A stretch of 64,000 bases of DNA from Suillus spraguei (Eukaryota > Basidiomycota > Agaricomycetes > Boletales > Suillaceae): assembly GCA_016800925.1 (NCBI GenBank), contig JABCPU010000111.1, positions 62,001 through 126,000 on the forward strand, given 5' to 3'. Shown here in pieces: positions 10,620 through 22,029 of the stretch (position 1 is the stretch's first letter; every line of letters begins with the position of its first letter). The notes under the pieces were generated by a model that worked only from the letters and a program-made list of their open reading frames with translations, was not told where the DNA came from and ran no database searches. Both the position numbers and the translations under genes were made by a program.

Positions 10620-11831
10620 GTGGAAAAGATAGACCCAGTCAGACACTACCCCAAGTGGGAGCCGGATGTAGACATCCACATAGCGGAGAAGGCCGAGACA
10701 GCAAAGATAGAAGACGGACTCGCCGATGAAAACCTAAGGGCGTACTCAGACGGGTCAATGGTGGATGGGGGAGTTGGAGGAGCAGCAGTGGTCATGAGAG
10801 GCAACGAAGTGATAGGAAGCAAGAGGTTTCACTTGGGGAGCGACCGCGAGCATACGGTCTATGAAGCAGAGTTGGTGGGGATGATATTAGCAGTACAACT
10901 GCTGAAGGAGACGGGAGGAAGAAGGGGCACCATATCCCTAGGTGTCGACAATCAGGCAGCGATAAGAGCAACCGAAGCTTTCCGCTCACAGCCAGGACAC
11001 TACCTCATGGACCAATTCCACGATGATCTTAGAAGACTCATCCCTGAGCACGACGAAAGAAAACTCAAAGTCAGATGGACGCCAGGCCATGTAGGGATAC
11101 CAGGGAATGAAGAGGCAGACACTCACGCGAAACGCGCCGCACGAGGCGAATCATCAGACACACGAGCCCAGCCAAAGTCGCTCCTAACCGAGGAAGGAGA
11201 ACTCAGAATCCTACCAAGGAGCAAAGCGGCACTAAGACAACACTTCTACGCAAAGATCAAAAAAGAGGCCACCACCATCATGGAGAACTCACCGCGCTAC
11301 ACACTGCTCAAATCAGTCGACACGTCAGCACCATCAAAGAAGTTTGCAAAGAAGATAGAGAAGCTACCGAGACGTCACAGCTCACTGATGTTTCAACTCC
11401 GCACGGGACATATAGCGCTCAACAAACACCTCAAACGAATAGCGAAATCCTCAACGGCGCGTTGCCCAGCATGCGAAAACCATGACGAAACGGTACACCA
11501 CTTCATCCTAGTCTGCCCAGCATACGTGAACCAGAGAGAACAAATGAGGAAAGAAGTCGGAGCAAGACAATGCAAAATCGAGTACCTGCTGAACGAAAGC
11601 AAGGGAATGAGAGCAACGTTGACGTACATCGCGCGCACGAGAAGATTGGAACAAACCTTCGGAGATGTAACCCCCCAGCGGAAAAGGAGAAGGAATAGAG
11701 GAAACGCGACAACAAGTCGCACAAATCATATCAAGAGCCTGAAGAAGGCCCTAACGTCCGCGCGCAAGCCAGGACCACTGTATAGCATAGACAACCAAAA
11801 AAACGGACCAAAGCATATACGAATAGATTAG
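10620..11831 (+). CDS. LINE pol C-terminal part: RNase H plus CCHC-type region
   Basis: 403 codons open to a TAG. RNase H residues are all visible: YSDGS (first Asp), YEAELVG (Glu), GVDNQAA (Asp) and GNEEADTHAK (last Asp), with the TPGHVGIPGN loop. Further on lies a Cys/His cluster, CPACENHDETVHHFILVCP, typical of the C-terminal end of Tad1-like fungal LINE pol proteins. Reverse transcriptase is missing because of 5' truncation; no AUG start belongs to this ORF, so it is a remnant that could only be expressed by chance. The tail is Arg/Lys-rich. The lack of stops suggests a young insertion. Confidence 0.88.
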   Translation: MEKIDPVRHYPKWEPDVDIHIAEKAETAKIEDGLADENLRAYSDGSMVDGGVGGAAVVMRGNEVIGSKRFHLGSDREHTVYEAELVGMILAVQLLKETGGRRGTISLGVDNQAAIRATEAFRSQPGHYLMDQFHDDLRRLIPEHDERKLKVRWTPGHVGIPGNEEADTHAKRAARGESSDTRAQPKSLLTEEGELRILPRSKAALRQHFYAKIKKEATTIMENSPRYTLLKSVDTSAPSKKFAKKIEKLPRRHSSLMFQLRTGHIALNKHLKRIAKSSTARCPACENHDETVHHFILVCPAYVNQREQMRKEVGARQCKIEYLLNESKGMRATLTYIARTRRLEQTFGDVTPQRKRRRNRGNATTSRTNHIKSLKKALTSARKPGPLYSIDNQKNGPKHIRID

Positions 11832-11907
11832 ATGTACAGTAGGTAGTGTCCACATAGGGCATAGCCCCAACGGACAATAAACAAGGATCAAAAAAAAAAA
11901 AAAAAAA
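10620..11907 (+). mobile_element. 5'-truncated non-LTR retrotransposon (LINE)
   Basis: A 1.29-kb insertion with a 13-bp target-site duplication on both sides, a 3' AATAAA signal just upstream of a pure A18 tail, and only the 3' end of the pol ORF (RNase H onward). These are the marks of target-primed reverse transcription that stopped early. The paralogous carboxypeptidase 3' flank near 19.7 kb has the site without the insertion. The host DNA is otherwise continuous across it. Confidence 0.9.
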
Positions 11908-11920
11908 ACCTGCTTATTGT
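11908..11920. repeat. LINE target-site duplication, right copy
   Basis: ACCTGCTTATTGT immediately after the A tail; matches 10607-10619. Confidence 0.85.
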
Positions 11921-12206
11921 ACCACTGGCATAACATCTAGACAGTGCCACCATCTTGCCGGCCCTGAGTTAAAGTCACGCGTGAGACTCATGTTTGCCCC
12001 TGTCACGAGAGCTCACACTTGTCCCTGCATCACCTTGGTGTTTAACACAATTCAATAACAGTCTGATTAGTTTTCTGTTTAATAATGCCTGCAACCAGGA
12101 CGCAGTTGCGCTCAACGAAGGAGTCCATCGATGGACATAAGACAAGGGCTTCCATAGTCGTGAAGGAAATACAGGATCTGGCAGACTGTAAGCGCAGATG
12201 CACATT
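11921..12206. repeat. carboxypeptidase 3'-flank repeat (copy 1)
   Basis: A noncoding stretch that travels with the carboxypeptidase genes. It is similar, inverted, to 19391-19733 and more weakly to 43650-43965 (shared pieces: GTAAGCGCAGATGCACATT, AATAATGCCTG, TCCATCGATGGACATAAGAC). The similarity stops just before the alkyltransferase start. Confidence 0.65.
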
Positions 12207-12217
12207 TTCCATAGTCC

Positions 12218-12803
12218 ATGTCACGCAGCTCTCATGAAACCATCTTCAAAGGCAGGATACATTACCCCTTGAGTGAAAAAGACCGTAACACCTTCAAGAC
12301 GCGCGACGGCAAGGTAAGCAGCATGCATTGAATTTGAGACTGTTCATCATTCATGAGGCCTGAATCCTTACTTCATGGTTCTCCTAGCGCGTCACTCCGC
12401 ATCAGTGGGCAGTATACGACTTCACTCGAACAATTCCTTGTGGCCGTGTTACGACGTACAAGGACATATGCGTCGCTCTTGGGCAAGGTTCGCCGCGATC
12501 AGGTGCGTGTCCGAAACACAATCCCTTTGGCTCTTCTCATAACCTCCTCTATTACTAGTTGGCTCCGCGCTCCGAAACAACCCCTTTGCACCGTTTGTGC
12601 CTTGCCACCGCATCATCGCATCAAATATGTACATTGGTGGATTCTTTGGTGAGTGGGGCATTGGCGCAAACGCAAGGGGCGGTCAGAAGAACACAGGATT
12701 GCAGTGCAATAGAAAGATGGAGATGCTTGCAAAGGAGGGAGTCGCATTTTCCCTTGAAGGGTATCTTGCAGACGAGTCTCTGCTCTGGGTCGGGAGATGT
12801 TGA
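12218..12803 (+). CDS. methylated-DNA--[protein]-cysteine S-methyltransferase (O6-alkylguanine-DNA alkyltransferase)
   Basis: Three exons, 12218-12313, 12388-12502 and 12559-12803, join in phase to 151 residues. Order: a short N-terminal extension (MSRSSHETIFKGRIHYPLSE), the DNA-binding domain start RVTPHQWAVYDFTRTIP, GRVTTYKDICVALG, the recognition helix with the arginine finger (SPR-VGSALRNNP), and the active site PCHRIIASN whose cysteine takes the alkyl group. It ends with YLADESLLWVGRC. PCHR shows it is a true alkyltransferase, not the tryptophan-bearing ATL form. The protein directly reverses O6-alkylguanine in DNA and is single-turnover. Length fits short fungal members. Converges on the GH99-like gene, 350 bp away. 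Confidence 0.92.
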
Positions 12804-13153
12804 ACTGGCTTCCTTGAGTATCATTTATGATACTACCGGACTAGACTACTGCTGGGTATCACTAGTTCACAACTAACATTAATGTCCACCAAAACAACAA
12901 TCAGTTCGAGAGGTTTGATAAGTCCGTCTCTGAGATGTATTACATATATCGTCTCTTTCACAGTCCAGGCTGTTCTACGTATCGGATCCAATCTAGGATT
13001 TCCCTTACCAAAGACTCGGCCACATCATTTCGCAGCGCCTCGCCTAAGGATAGGACCATGACCTAAAGTCTGTTCAATAACATAACAAGTATTCATTCAA
13101 AGATAGCTGGAAGCCGTCACGATGCTTGCGAGTTCCTAAGAGGCCAACCTAAT
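12804..13153. other. convergent intergenic spacer
   Basis: 350 bp between the 3' ends of the alkyltransferase and the GH99-like gene; presumably both 3' UTRs and terminators. No ORF or repeat recognised. Confidence 0.5.
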
Positions 13154-16064
13154 TCAATGGCCTCGGCCAGCCTGCAGAACAACCACATCAGCAGTGCATA
13201 ACACAGCAACGTTTGAGAAAAAACTCACTCGTCGCATACCTCCCCGTCCACGGCCCGCGGTGTTGGATCCGCGCCCACGTTCACCATGCCCGCCGAGCCC
13301 ACGCCCTCGACCATTGCCTGCTAACATCGATGCTAATTGGTTCAAATGGTTTGAAGACTGTGATTGCACGGGAGGACCTTAACAACACGCAACGATTAGT
13401 AACGAAAAAAACAGCCACGAATAAAAAAAAATACGCACGGGGTAATATGGGCGAAGGCGAGCGTTGGGTTCCCGGAGAATACGGTTGCGGAGCGTACGGA
13501 CTTCCGGGATGAGGCTGTATTGGCATAGTTTCACGTTGGCGGTAGTCTTGCACGAGTGGACTTGGTACGGGGTAGGGATGTGCTGGCCTATTCGTTGCCA
13601 TGAAAGATCCATGAGGTGCACCAGAATTTGGAGTTGTAGGCGGATGGTATTGTTCCACGCGGGGAAAAGAGGCCGGAGCGTGCGGGTGCACATTGGCACC
13701 AGGCCCATCGTATCCTGGTCCACCTACACCGAAAGGCTCCCCCTGGGGTATGAGTGACGGGCGAGGTGGGGCACGAGGTTGACTTTGAAGATTGTAAGGA
13801 GCATGTTGTTGAACAGGGCGTTGCATCCATGATGAGACGGGTGATGCCGAAGTCGGAGTCGGAGTCATTGAAGAGATAGGTGTGACGCTCGGGCTCACTC
13901 TCACGGAAGGCATTTGCGTGACTGAAGAAGATATAGAAGAAGACCCTGACGCATGGAACTGCGGCAGTCCTGGCTTAACATCAGATGGGAGGTGTGACGA
14001 TGTCTGTCGAGTGAGATCGTCAACCAGACAGGCCACAGCAGCGGATGCAGGAACAAGGGAAGAAACACGAGACGATGGCCTGGCAATCGGATACGAAGAA
14101 CTTGATTGCTGATAGGATTGTTCGGTGCGCATGCCCAAACCGGGCGGATATTCAGGCCTTGTTGAAATCGGAGAAGATGACGGTGGCACAGATGAGACTG
14201 AGGGACGATTGAGGGCGCGATCGGTGGCCTCAGGTGGGACTAGTCTAGCATTTTGTGAAGTGCTTGCCTGAGGACTCTGCGTCTCATCTTCTAGCACATA
14301 TGGCGGAGGCGCCTCGTCTACTACTGCACCTTCCTCTTGTACAGCCCAATCATGGTACGCTCTTTGAGCTTCATTCCATTGTTCCGTCTCTTCCTTTGGA
14401 GATGTCGTTTCCTCATACCTAGGACGAGTGGCCCAATAATCCTGTAACTCCTTGGCGGGAAACGACTCGTGTAACATACGTTCACCACGCAGGGATTCAG
14501 CAGCGAAACCAGCTATGCGCATATACCAGTCTGACGGAAGTGATTCACCATCGGCGTCGAGCGCTAGAAAATTGAACTGTGGATGAACCGGGAGTTGCTT
14601 TGAAGAAGAGACAACGGGCATGAATGCCGTGCCTTCATCATATTCGTCCCACATGGCACCGTAGATGATGCGCACCCCTGCATGTCGTGCAGCGTGGATT
14701 TGTTTCCAGAGAAATCGGCCTCCATTACGCTTTATTCCATTGAGCCCCCATTGGCCGCGAGAGAGATTGTAGCCCTGTACAACAGAACTAATAAATATAA
14801 AGATAATAGAACGGGCCATTGGACCTACGCTGCCTCCAGGGAGTACTACGGGTATGTAATCTACTCTTTTTCCCCCTTCGTCTCCTCTTCGCTTCAGAAA
14901 ATCAAAGTCTTGTTTGACTTTCTCATTCCCCCAGCGTTCCGCTTCCTCTTCATTCCCATAACGTCCTACAGTCCAGGGACTTAGCGCATCGAATTCCTCT
15001 GTCCAGACCCGCAAAAATTCGGGGTCTGGGTCGCTATCAGATGTTGATGAGCGCCAATGTCCAGGTACGCCAGCCATGAGATAAGCGCCGCCTGGTGTGG
15101 AGGAACGAAAGAACTTGACAATAGATCTAACGACTTGTGGAGAGTGATTTCTGTGGTTGAATCCAAAACCTGGAGTACAAATGAGCTAAACAACCGTAAG
15201 ATTGATGCTTTTCGTAAACATACCCCACAGAGCGATGACCGGTTTGCCTTTCTCCCGAAGGTAATTTGGGCTGTCTAGAACACACTTTTCACGCATTAGA
15301 TGCATCCAATCTTGCTCGAGCACCCGTTGGATCTTGTCTGGGTCGACACCCGAGACATCATACCTAAAAATACGCAGTCAACATCGACACAGACTAAGTT
15401 GATGAGGATGCGCACATTATGGCAAATACCCGTCCCTCTGCTTCAGCAGCCTCTCTGACACGATCGCCCACTTCATCTCTTATTTTCCTGATGGCTGTGG
15501 ATCCCGCCTCCACATCGCACTGACCTGCGAATCGTTGCAGAAACGCGCCATCGACACCATGTAGCGCCATCCACTGGAAATGACGCCTCACTGTCTTTGA
15601 GTGCCGCGAAGAGAATAGAAATATGGGCTCTCCATCTGCATTTTGGAGATCTGGGGCGCGAAATAGCTCGGATGGGGAGTATTCGGATACATCTGGCCAT
15701 AGGTCCGTATTAGGGCGTCCACCGTCTGTGATCGGTTTATCAAACCAGTGCAGCCATCCATGGTGATTGGGATCTATGGGTTCGCCGTCTCCATTGCATG
15801 TGAACCTGTAGAAGTAGGGTTTAACGCGACACTCTATCATCCATCCACAAGTTTGGCTACAAAGGCACTTATTGACCCTAGAGCTTGCATCTACGTGATA
15901 ATTGACTACTGAACGCACCATCCTTGATATCCAACTAGAAATTTGTCCTGTATTGTCTTTGGGTTTGCTCTGCGGTGAGAGTGATAAGCAACATCGCTAC
16001 AGTATTTGAATCAGTGAGGGTCCTACCTCTTGAGAATTCGTCCTTCTAGCTGTTGCCCTGACAT
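13154..16064 (-). CDS. GH99-like glycosidase-fold protein with long disordered region and RGG tail
   Basis: Eight exons joined in phase: 16064-16027, 15969-15919, 15805-15416, 15363-15224, 15169-14829, 14774-13439, 13377-13229, 13171-13154; 820 residues. Residues ~13-440 form a GH71/GH99-like domain: FLVGYQGWFTCNGDGEP, HHGWLHWFD, DLWPDVSEY, HGVDGAFLQRF, YDVSGVDPDKIQ, LPGGSGYNLSRGQWG, GVRIIYGAMWDEYDEGTA, PSDWYMRIAGFAAE. Bacterial and fungal relatives are annotated as xylosidase/arabinosidase-like; the substrate is unknown. Residues ~445-765 are Pro/Ser/Gln-rich and low complexity; the last ~45 are RG/RGG-rich (GRGRGLGGHGERGRG, GRGRGGMRR). No signal peptide, so probably cytoplasmic. The split C-terminal exons keep phase, which argues that the tail is real. 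A ~140-bp piece recurs in the WD40 relic at 23097-23240. Confidence 0.85.
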
Positions 16065-16491
16065 GGTAGGAAACAAAGACCACCTAGCAACGTTCAACTA
16101 CGGAGTAGTAGGAACTGCGGATGGTGTAATGCTATGCTACTGCTGTATATGTAAACGCCACAAGGAAGACTGTATCCACTGATAGCTTGGCTAACCTTGT
16201 CTATTATATACGCAAACCGGCCGGTATCACCGATAATTGTCAGCAAGAGTTATTTTTGGTTGGGAGGGCATTGTAAGCCCTCGAGCCCGTTCCAAGCGCT
16301 TTCAAGTGAAACTTAATTGACGCTTGAAAGTTTTCAGGTGATCTTGCAACCCGTCAATAGTTTCGAGAGGAGTTCTTTACGAGGCGCCTTAAAGCTGTCT
16401 ATATGGATGAACAACTGTAAAAGAATATTGATATCATCGAACTGATCACTGAGCAGAGATGGGTTCGTACTGGCACGATGATGTTTGGCAC
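16065..16491. other. intergenic, upstream of GH99-like gene
   Basis: Presumed promoter of the GH99-like gene; no ORF recognised. It ends at the LTR-like copy 2. Confidence 0.5.
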
Positions 16492-17785
16492 TGTTAGGAT
16501 AACATCATGTGACCGACGCGTCAAGTAATTTCAAATTCCAATTTCGAGCGGTGACTACCTATTTCCATATTTGGAAAATTAACTCCTGTGTCAGCCGCCG
16601 TGCTTAGGCTGAACGTATATACACCCTCACTCTCGCTTCATTCCTTCATCCGCTCCTTCATCTTCTCGTTCATTATCTCTCTCATTTTTACAATTTTACC
16701 TTGTGTGACTTAGTTATGTCCGAGTCTCGGACCTCCGAACGAGGCATGTGGCGTGCGACTCCGACTCTCACTTGGTATCCTACCAACACTCGTCCTTTCC
16801 GCCTTAAATAAAACCCGCCAGATGCTGTATAGTATGTTTCTTCCTCATAGTATTTTATATGATGATTGACCTCCGCCTGATTGCGCTCAGGTCGAACAGC
16901 AAGCAAGCTTCGACCACAAGCCAAATGTATGTCTGTTCCTCGCCACACTCTTATCCACGTACTAACCATTTGCTACAGTTATATTTGTTTCCAGACTGCG
17001 CGGTTTACAATCCAAGGACATGAAGAGACACCATAATGAAACGATACAACATACTATAGCTGCTGCCCTTCACGGGCGTCGCTCGCGGCGTGGACAGCGC
17101 AGGGACAGGACTTGGGTCCTCTCGATCCCCATAGCGCGTCTGCTGGCCACATTCGCCAGGGCTTTCGACTGTCCGACACCTCTCCACGTCCCTCGCTTCC
17201 TCAGCATCTCCCCAATCGGTTGTGCTGGCCCGCACCTTGGATTAGGCACCCCGGCCCACGTCAACTCAACATTTTTCGTTTTCCGTAGGCTCGGAAGCGA
17301 AATGAGAGGGTATTTTTCTACTTTCATCTTCCAGCCTGCCGCTGACATTGGGCCATCTTCAGGGCATCGGTGGTCGCTACCATCCAGGTCGGGACCTAGT
17401 GGTGGCTCGGGCTTGGAACATCGGCCCTGTTCTACAGGCGCTGCTAGTGTTCGATCCCGTTCGCCACCTCAGTGCCCGCTGGGTCGGGGTGGCATTGCCA
17501 TGATAAGTCTGCTTCCTCGGCTCTTTGAACCAAGGTTGTCAGCGCAAGTAAGTCCACCCCAGTTTAACAAAACAAAACTCAAAAACATACATTCTGGACA
17601 AGAGGAGAAAGGACCATCGCGACCCAGGTTATGGGGAAAGGTAAGTAGTTCCATTTCCTGACGTCTGTGGTTGTCATCGAGATTGGTACTAGTATCAGCT
17701 CGAGACGCCATGCTTTGTTGTGTCGAATGCGCTTATCATTCAACGTCATGGCATGGAGTATCGATCTGAGATCTGACGCCTGACA
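16492..17785 (+). mobile_element. LTR-like repeat, copy 2
   Basis: 1294 bp from TGTTAGGATAACATCATG to CTGACGCCTGACA, with near-inverted ends TGTTAGG/CCTGACA. It has a TATATACACCC box near 16616 followed by a C/T-rich stretch, as in an LTR promoter. It is the inverse of copy 1 (8645-9995) and related to copy 3. Flanks GGCAC and GTGTA do not match, so no target duplication is seen. No coding domain. Confidence 0.5.
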
Positions 17786-18448
17786 GTGTATTTTCACAGC
17801 AGGACTGGAGGATACGTCGCAAACTTGTAATACGTTTTGCTTTCAGATGCCGTGAGATTCAATTGTCGTCAAGCTGTTGATTGTCGTTTTCACCTAACAG
17901 TTTTCACTGAACCCAACTTGGAATTGACTTGAAAGTCCGACTCTTGAAGAACTCAACGTTGGTCATACTTCACATAGCCAAAATCTACACTGTTGTTGCA
18001 AGTAGCAGTATATCAATGGGAGGCACGCAGAATTAAAACCGCATAAGACAGAAGTACGAGTCAATTGAACTCCTGAACTACGCCCAAAGATGATTGCGTC
18101 TGCTTCGCTCTTCCTATTTCCATTTAGTTCGTGCCGGAAGCTGCCACCTTCAATCTAGAGGCGTATACCATTCAGTCTACCAGTTGCAGCGCTGTGAATC
18201 GCGTCCTAAAGAAGGTCAATATCACCATCGGTACGTGTCTTACACGCGGAGAAATTCGTGTTTGTTAATCCAATCGCAGAGGTGAGCATTACCACATATG
18301 ATTCATGGCTGGCGTCGACATTGACTTTCAATCTGATTTTCAGGCTTTTATATATAGAACTACATCGGCACAGGAATATACTCAGAAAACCAATTGGTAA
18401 CTATCACGGTACAGATCTAAGGGATCTCTGTTTCCAAAAATGATACCG
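17786..18448. repeat. shared flank, inverted copy of 7903-8644
   Basis: Noncoding; similarity to the other arm continues without break from copy 2 into this flank, so the LTR-like element was already in place when the block was duplicated. Confidence 0.65.
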
Positions 18449-19385
18449 CTACAATATCTCTAGCGTCCCGACCATGTCCGGAATAGAAGAAAGATCTCTG
18501 ACTCATGCAGAAATATCATAAATTCTCTTGTATTTCCTCCCGGCGTGCTGGTGTGCTAGTAAAAATGCACCAAAGGGCTGCTTGAGATGAGCAGTCAATT
18601 GCGACGCTCGAGCGCTCAATTCCGAATCAACTAGCTCCTGTGCCTCAGGGAACCCATCGGGCGAATCCTGTAATAGATATCCGGGCACAAACTAGTCATC
18701 TTCCTAGCTCTGCGTGTCGTCAGTAACGTCAGCTCTGCCGAGCCAGACAAATCGGCGAAGTAAGCAAGCTCGAGATAACGATTCCACGGATGAATAAGCA
18801 AGAATGCTGGTATAGTAGGTCGTGGTGATGAAAACTGAGTCAGCTTGTGCCCCGTGGTGATTAGCAGTTCGTGAAGTTCCCACCTATGCGATAGCATGAC
18901 ATAACGGAAGTATATCTCCACTAGCACCACGTCTTTGATGTGCTCCGTTCGAAGGCCTGCATGCTTCATTGTAGATGACAAAAGTTCTTTGTACTCTGCG
19001 CTCATTTTGAAGGCACTGATCTGTACCTCACGACTACATAAGCACCCAGCGGAGGTGTTGATTAGACGATGCGGGGCGTCGTCGAGTTGAGCCTTGATGG
19101 TCTCTTGGATGATTCCTTCCGTTTCGGATGGACTAATATACTGTTGGCGCAAGCCTCAACAAAAAGTCAACAAAGTTGAAGGATGTATCATTTGAGGCAT
19201 ACTTTGTGTTTGCGTGTCGGGAGCACTTCCCAACTTAGAGTGATTTTGAAGGCTTCGATTGCTTCATCATATTGGTGTGCGCCATGAAGTACTGTATGCT
19301 TCAACTGATAGCCAATGTAAGATGAGGGGTTGAGTTCGATGACCTGCGAATCCCCAAAACGAGCCTTGAATACTGCATGGACCAT
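18449..19385 (-). pseudogene. internally deleted TPR/HET-type gene
   Basis: Minus-strand fragments in gene order: VIELNPSSYIGYQLKHTVLH with DEAIEAFKITLS (end of the TPR part, 19188-19385), then SAEYKELLSSTMKHAG and IYFRYVMLSHRWE, the start of a HET-like domain. Directly after HRWE the sequence jumps to LHELLITTGHKLTQFSSPRP and the C-terminal block seen at 1-759, so the body of the HET domain is deleted. Downstream the frame breaks, and the family tail with its stop is at 18449-18451. Inverted relative to the 6.8-7.9 kb copy. Confidence 0.65.
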
Positions 19386-19390
19386 GGAGT

Positions 19391-19733
19391 TGAATGTGCA
19401 TCTGCGCTTACAGTCTGCCCGATCCTGCCTGTATTTCCTCCATGACTATGGAAGCCCTTCAGGTTGTTGTCTTATGTCCATCGATGGAGGCCTTCGTTGA
19501 GCGCAACTGCGTGATGACAGGCATTATTAAACAGAGAACTAAAATAAGACTGCTATTGAAGGTTCGAACTATGTTAAACACCAAGGTGATGCAAGAATAA
19601 GTGTGAGCTCTCGTGACAGGGGCCAACGCGATGCCATAGTCTCACGGGTGACTTTGACTCAGGGCCGGCAAGACGGTGGCACTGTCTGCGAGAGATTACA
19701 CCGGTAGTACAATATAAGAAAGCGGGTATTTAT
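19391..19733. repeat. carboxypeptidase 3'-flank repeat (copy 2)
   Basis: Noncoding segment downstream of carboxypeptidase A, related to 11921-12206 (inverted) and 43650-43965. It contains the unoccupied version of the LINE target site near 19720-19735. Confidence 0.65.
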
Positions 19734-22029
19734 CTAGGGAGTGTCCCTAAACCCCATCAGGTACTGCATAATCTGGAAGGCCGCCTGGAATTATCCGTAT
19801 CTGCGTTAGACGGCGTCTGCATGCCAGCACATTGGTGAACTCACTACTGGTGCAAACTGAGGAACCCTGCAGGATGCATTAGAAACGAGATCCTGCGAAT
19901 TGCAGTGAACTCACATATGTCCACTCAACACTACTTCATAATAAGTGAGTCCACGCTCTGAGTGCATTGTCCCATAGGCACCCACGCCATCGACGATGAA
20001 GCTGTCAGGGTCGATAGGTGTCTGGAATCCTTGCAAACCATTCCCTTGGAATATTATAATGAGTGATTCGTAGCAACATCAAACATTACGCGTCACACAC
20101 AGGTCATGCTACAGATTATTCTTGTCAATTGACACATGTGATAGTGAAGAACGCGTGCACTGACTTTTGGATAGCAATTCTGGTTCTGCACCATCGAAGC
20201 GTGTATCAGAATATACGAAGAGTAGGAAATGAAGTCATACCCATCGGCCATTAAAATGAAGTCCGCAAGACCGTGCACGATGACAGTGCGTTGGCTCTTC
20301 TCGATAACATTCGGTAACACAGCGAAGACAGGGGGTAAGCTGCCGTCTTTGTTGGGGAAGACACTGGTACTGGTACAGTCCAACCAATCGGTGTCCACGG
20401 GCGCGTGGATGGCCTTCTTTACATCCGTCCGGTTAAAGTAGATCGGAAACTCTTGATCTCTGGATCTGCGTCACTGGGCTGCATCGAGTCGATCATTGAA
20501 TGGCTTACATAAAACCTGTGACATCCCATGGAAGCGGATACTTGCGCGGGAAAGAAGTCAATATAATATTCATTAATATCTTCTTCGACTCACAGTGTCC
20601 CAGATGCGATACATATTGAAGGCGGGGTTAATAATCAGCGCATTATTGTGAATGTCGTTCCAGATATCGCAGCCTTCAGCAGGATCGACAGAGTCTCCTG
20701 GCAGGGGAAGAAGACCTCTTGGAGGGTATGTGACGTAGTTATCCATGTAGCCAGCATAGTTGCACGTCGCGGCCTTCTTGTCGAGATATTTCATGTACGT
20801 CTGACTGGATCTTATTGGTGAGTAACCTGCAAATTAGGTCTGAGTGAAATGAACAAACTTAAAAGAGAATATATCAGCATGTTTTTTCACAAAGTCCACT
20901 GCGGGGATCTGTGTTTGCACCAACCACCGCGAAATGAAGGCTGAGCTTCATGTATAAGCGCTTGAAAAAGCAAAAAAAAAGATATTTACGATCATTTATC
21001 CATATCCCTTGCAACGAGAGGTTTAATAGAGTCGGGTTCTCATAGATGTAGTTTGCGATATCTTCATTGGTCTTAGATTTATATGCAAAGAAGATGACTG
21101 CTGACTCACAAGGCACGTATCTTCCAGCATACTGGACATAATTAACATCATACTTTGATTTCTCTAAGAAAAACTTACACTTTCACCCGATAAATACAGC
21201 TTTTTACCCTTGAGTTCCGAAAATACCTCAAGGAATTGCTGCATGAAGCCGATGAGTTGAGCAGCGACATCATCCTCATTCTGTGCATTTGGGATGCCTT
21301 GAGAAAATCCCGTGCCAACAGGTTGCTCCACCCAAAGGACAGAGGACAGGTTGGTCCAGCTCCGTTGATTCACCATTGGTTTGGCCTGACCCCAGGACCA
21401 AGTGAAAGGCTTCAAAAATCTCAACTATAGATGAGTCTTGCCGTCAACAGAGAGGCTTACACCGTTCTCTTCCAGTAAACCTCCGAGAGAAGAGCAGCCA
21501 GGACCACCGTTCGTCCTTCAGGTAGAACATGTTAGGTCAGTAGCGAAGAGTATACCGCTTCTGACGACGCACCAAAAAATCAAGTCGTCAAGACTCCCTT
21601 GGGGGCCGGGAGGGAAAAACCAAAAAAAGAGCTGATGTTCTTTATATTAGCACTTGAAGGACATGCATAGACCGCTCATGTACACACCTGACGCGTCTCA
21701 TTAGAATTGTTGCTGATAGGTAGAAGACCTGCCCAGCTAGGACCAACATCAAAGTCAACGAGTGGAATGGTTCCGCCATCAACATAAAATTCTGGAAGAA
21801 AATGTATCAGACGTAGTAGATATTTGCTTGTAGCATTTCAATCACCTGATGCTTTGGGGTTCGTGAATGTGATATTCTGAACACCACCGCTCTTCACGTT
21901 CTGAGGGCCACTAGTCTGCCAACGTCCCACTGCCTCGAGTTGGCGTTCGCGAATCTCGCGCATGGTCATCATATGAGTGTTTGCGGCGACCACTGCAACT
22001 AGAGCGGCAAGTACGGTGAGAAGACGCAT
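19734..22029 (-). CDS. S10 serine carboxypeptidase, copy A
   Basis: Multi-exon secreted peptidase. Start at 22029 (MRLLTVLAALVAVVAANTHM, signal peptide), then VQNITFTNPKASGD, the LFFWFFPPGPEGSLDDLIFW-type exon, NGGPGCSS-LEGLL, and WTNLSSVLWVEQPVGTGFSQ. The nucleophile exon ends LYLSGES and continues YAGRYVP-YIANYIYENPTLL. Then comes RTVIVHGLADFILMADGYDF (catalytic Asp), and the His exon is rebuilt from three pieces as SGHM-VPQFAPV-AAFQIMQYLMGF-RDTP, ending at 19734-19736. Introns fit GT-AG at all sites checked. Family members remove C-terminal residues at acid pH, usually outside the cell or in the vacuole. Closest paralogues are B (33.4 kb) and C (44.0 kb). The final 1 kb also exists as the inverted fragment at 9996-10600. 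Confidence 0.85.

Noticed and set aside
17020..17661. 213-codon frame inside LTR-like copy 2
   Set aside because: Related copies are interrupted at the same place, and the translation has no retroelement domain; most likely a chance frame.
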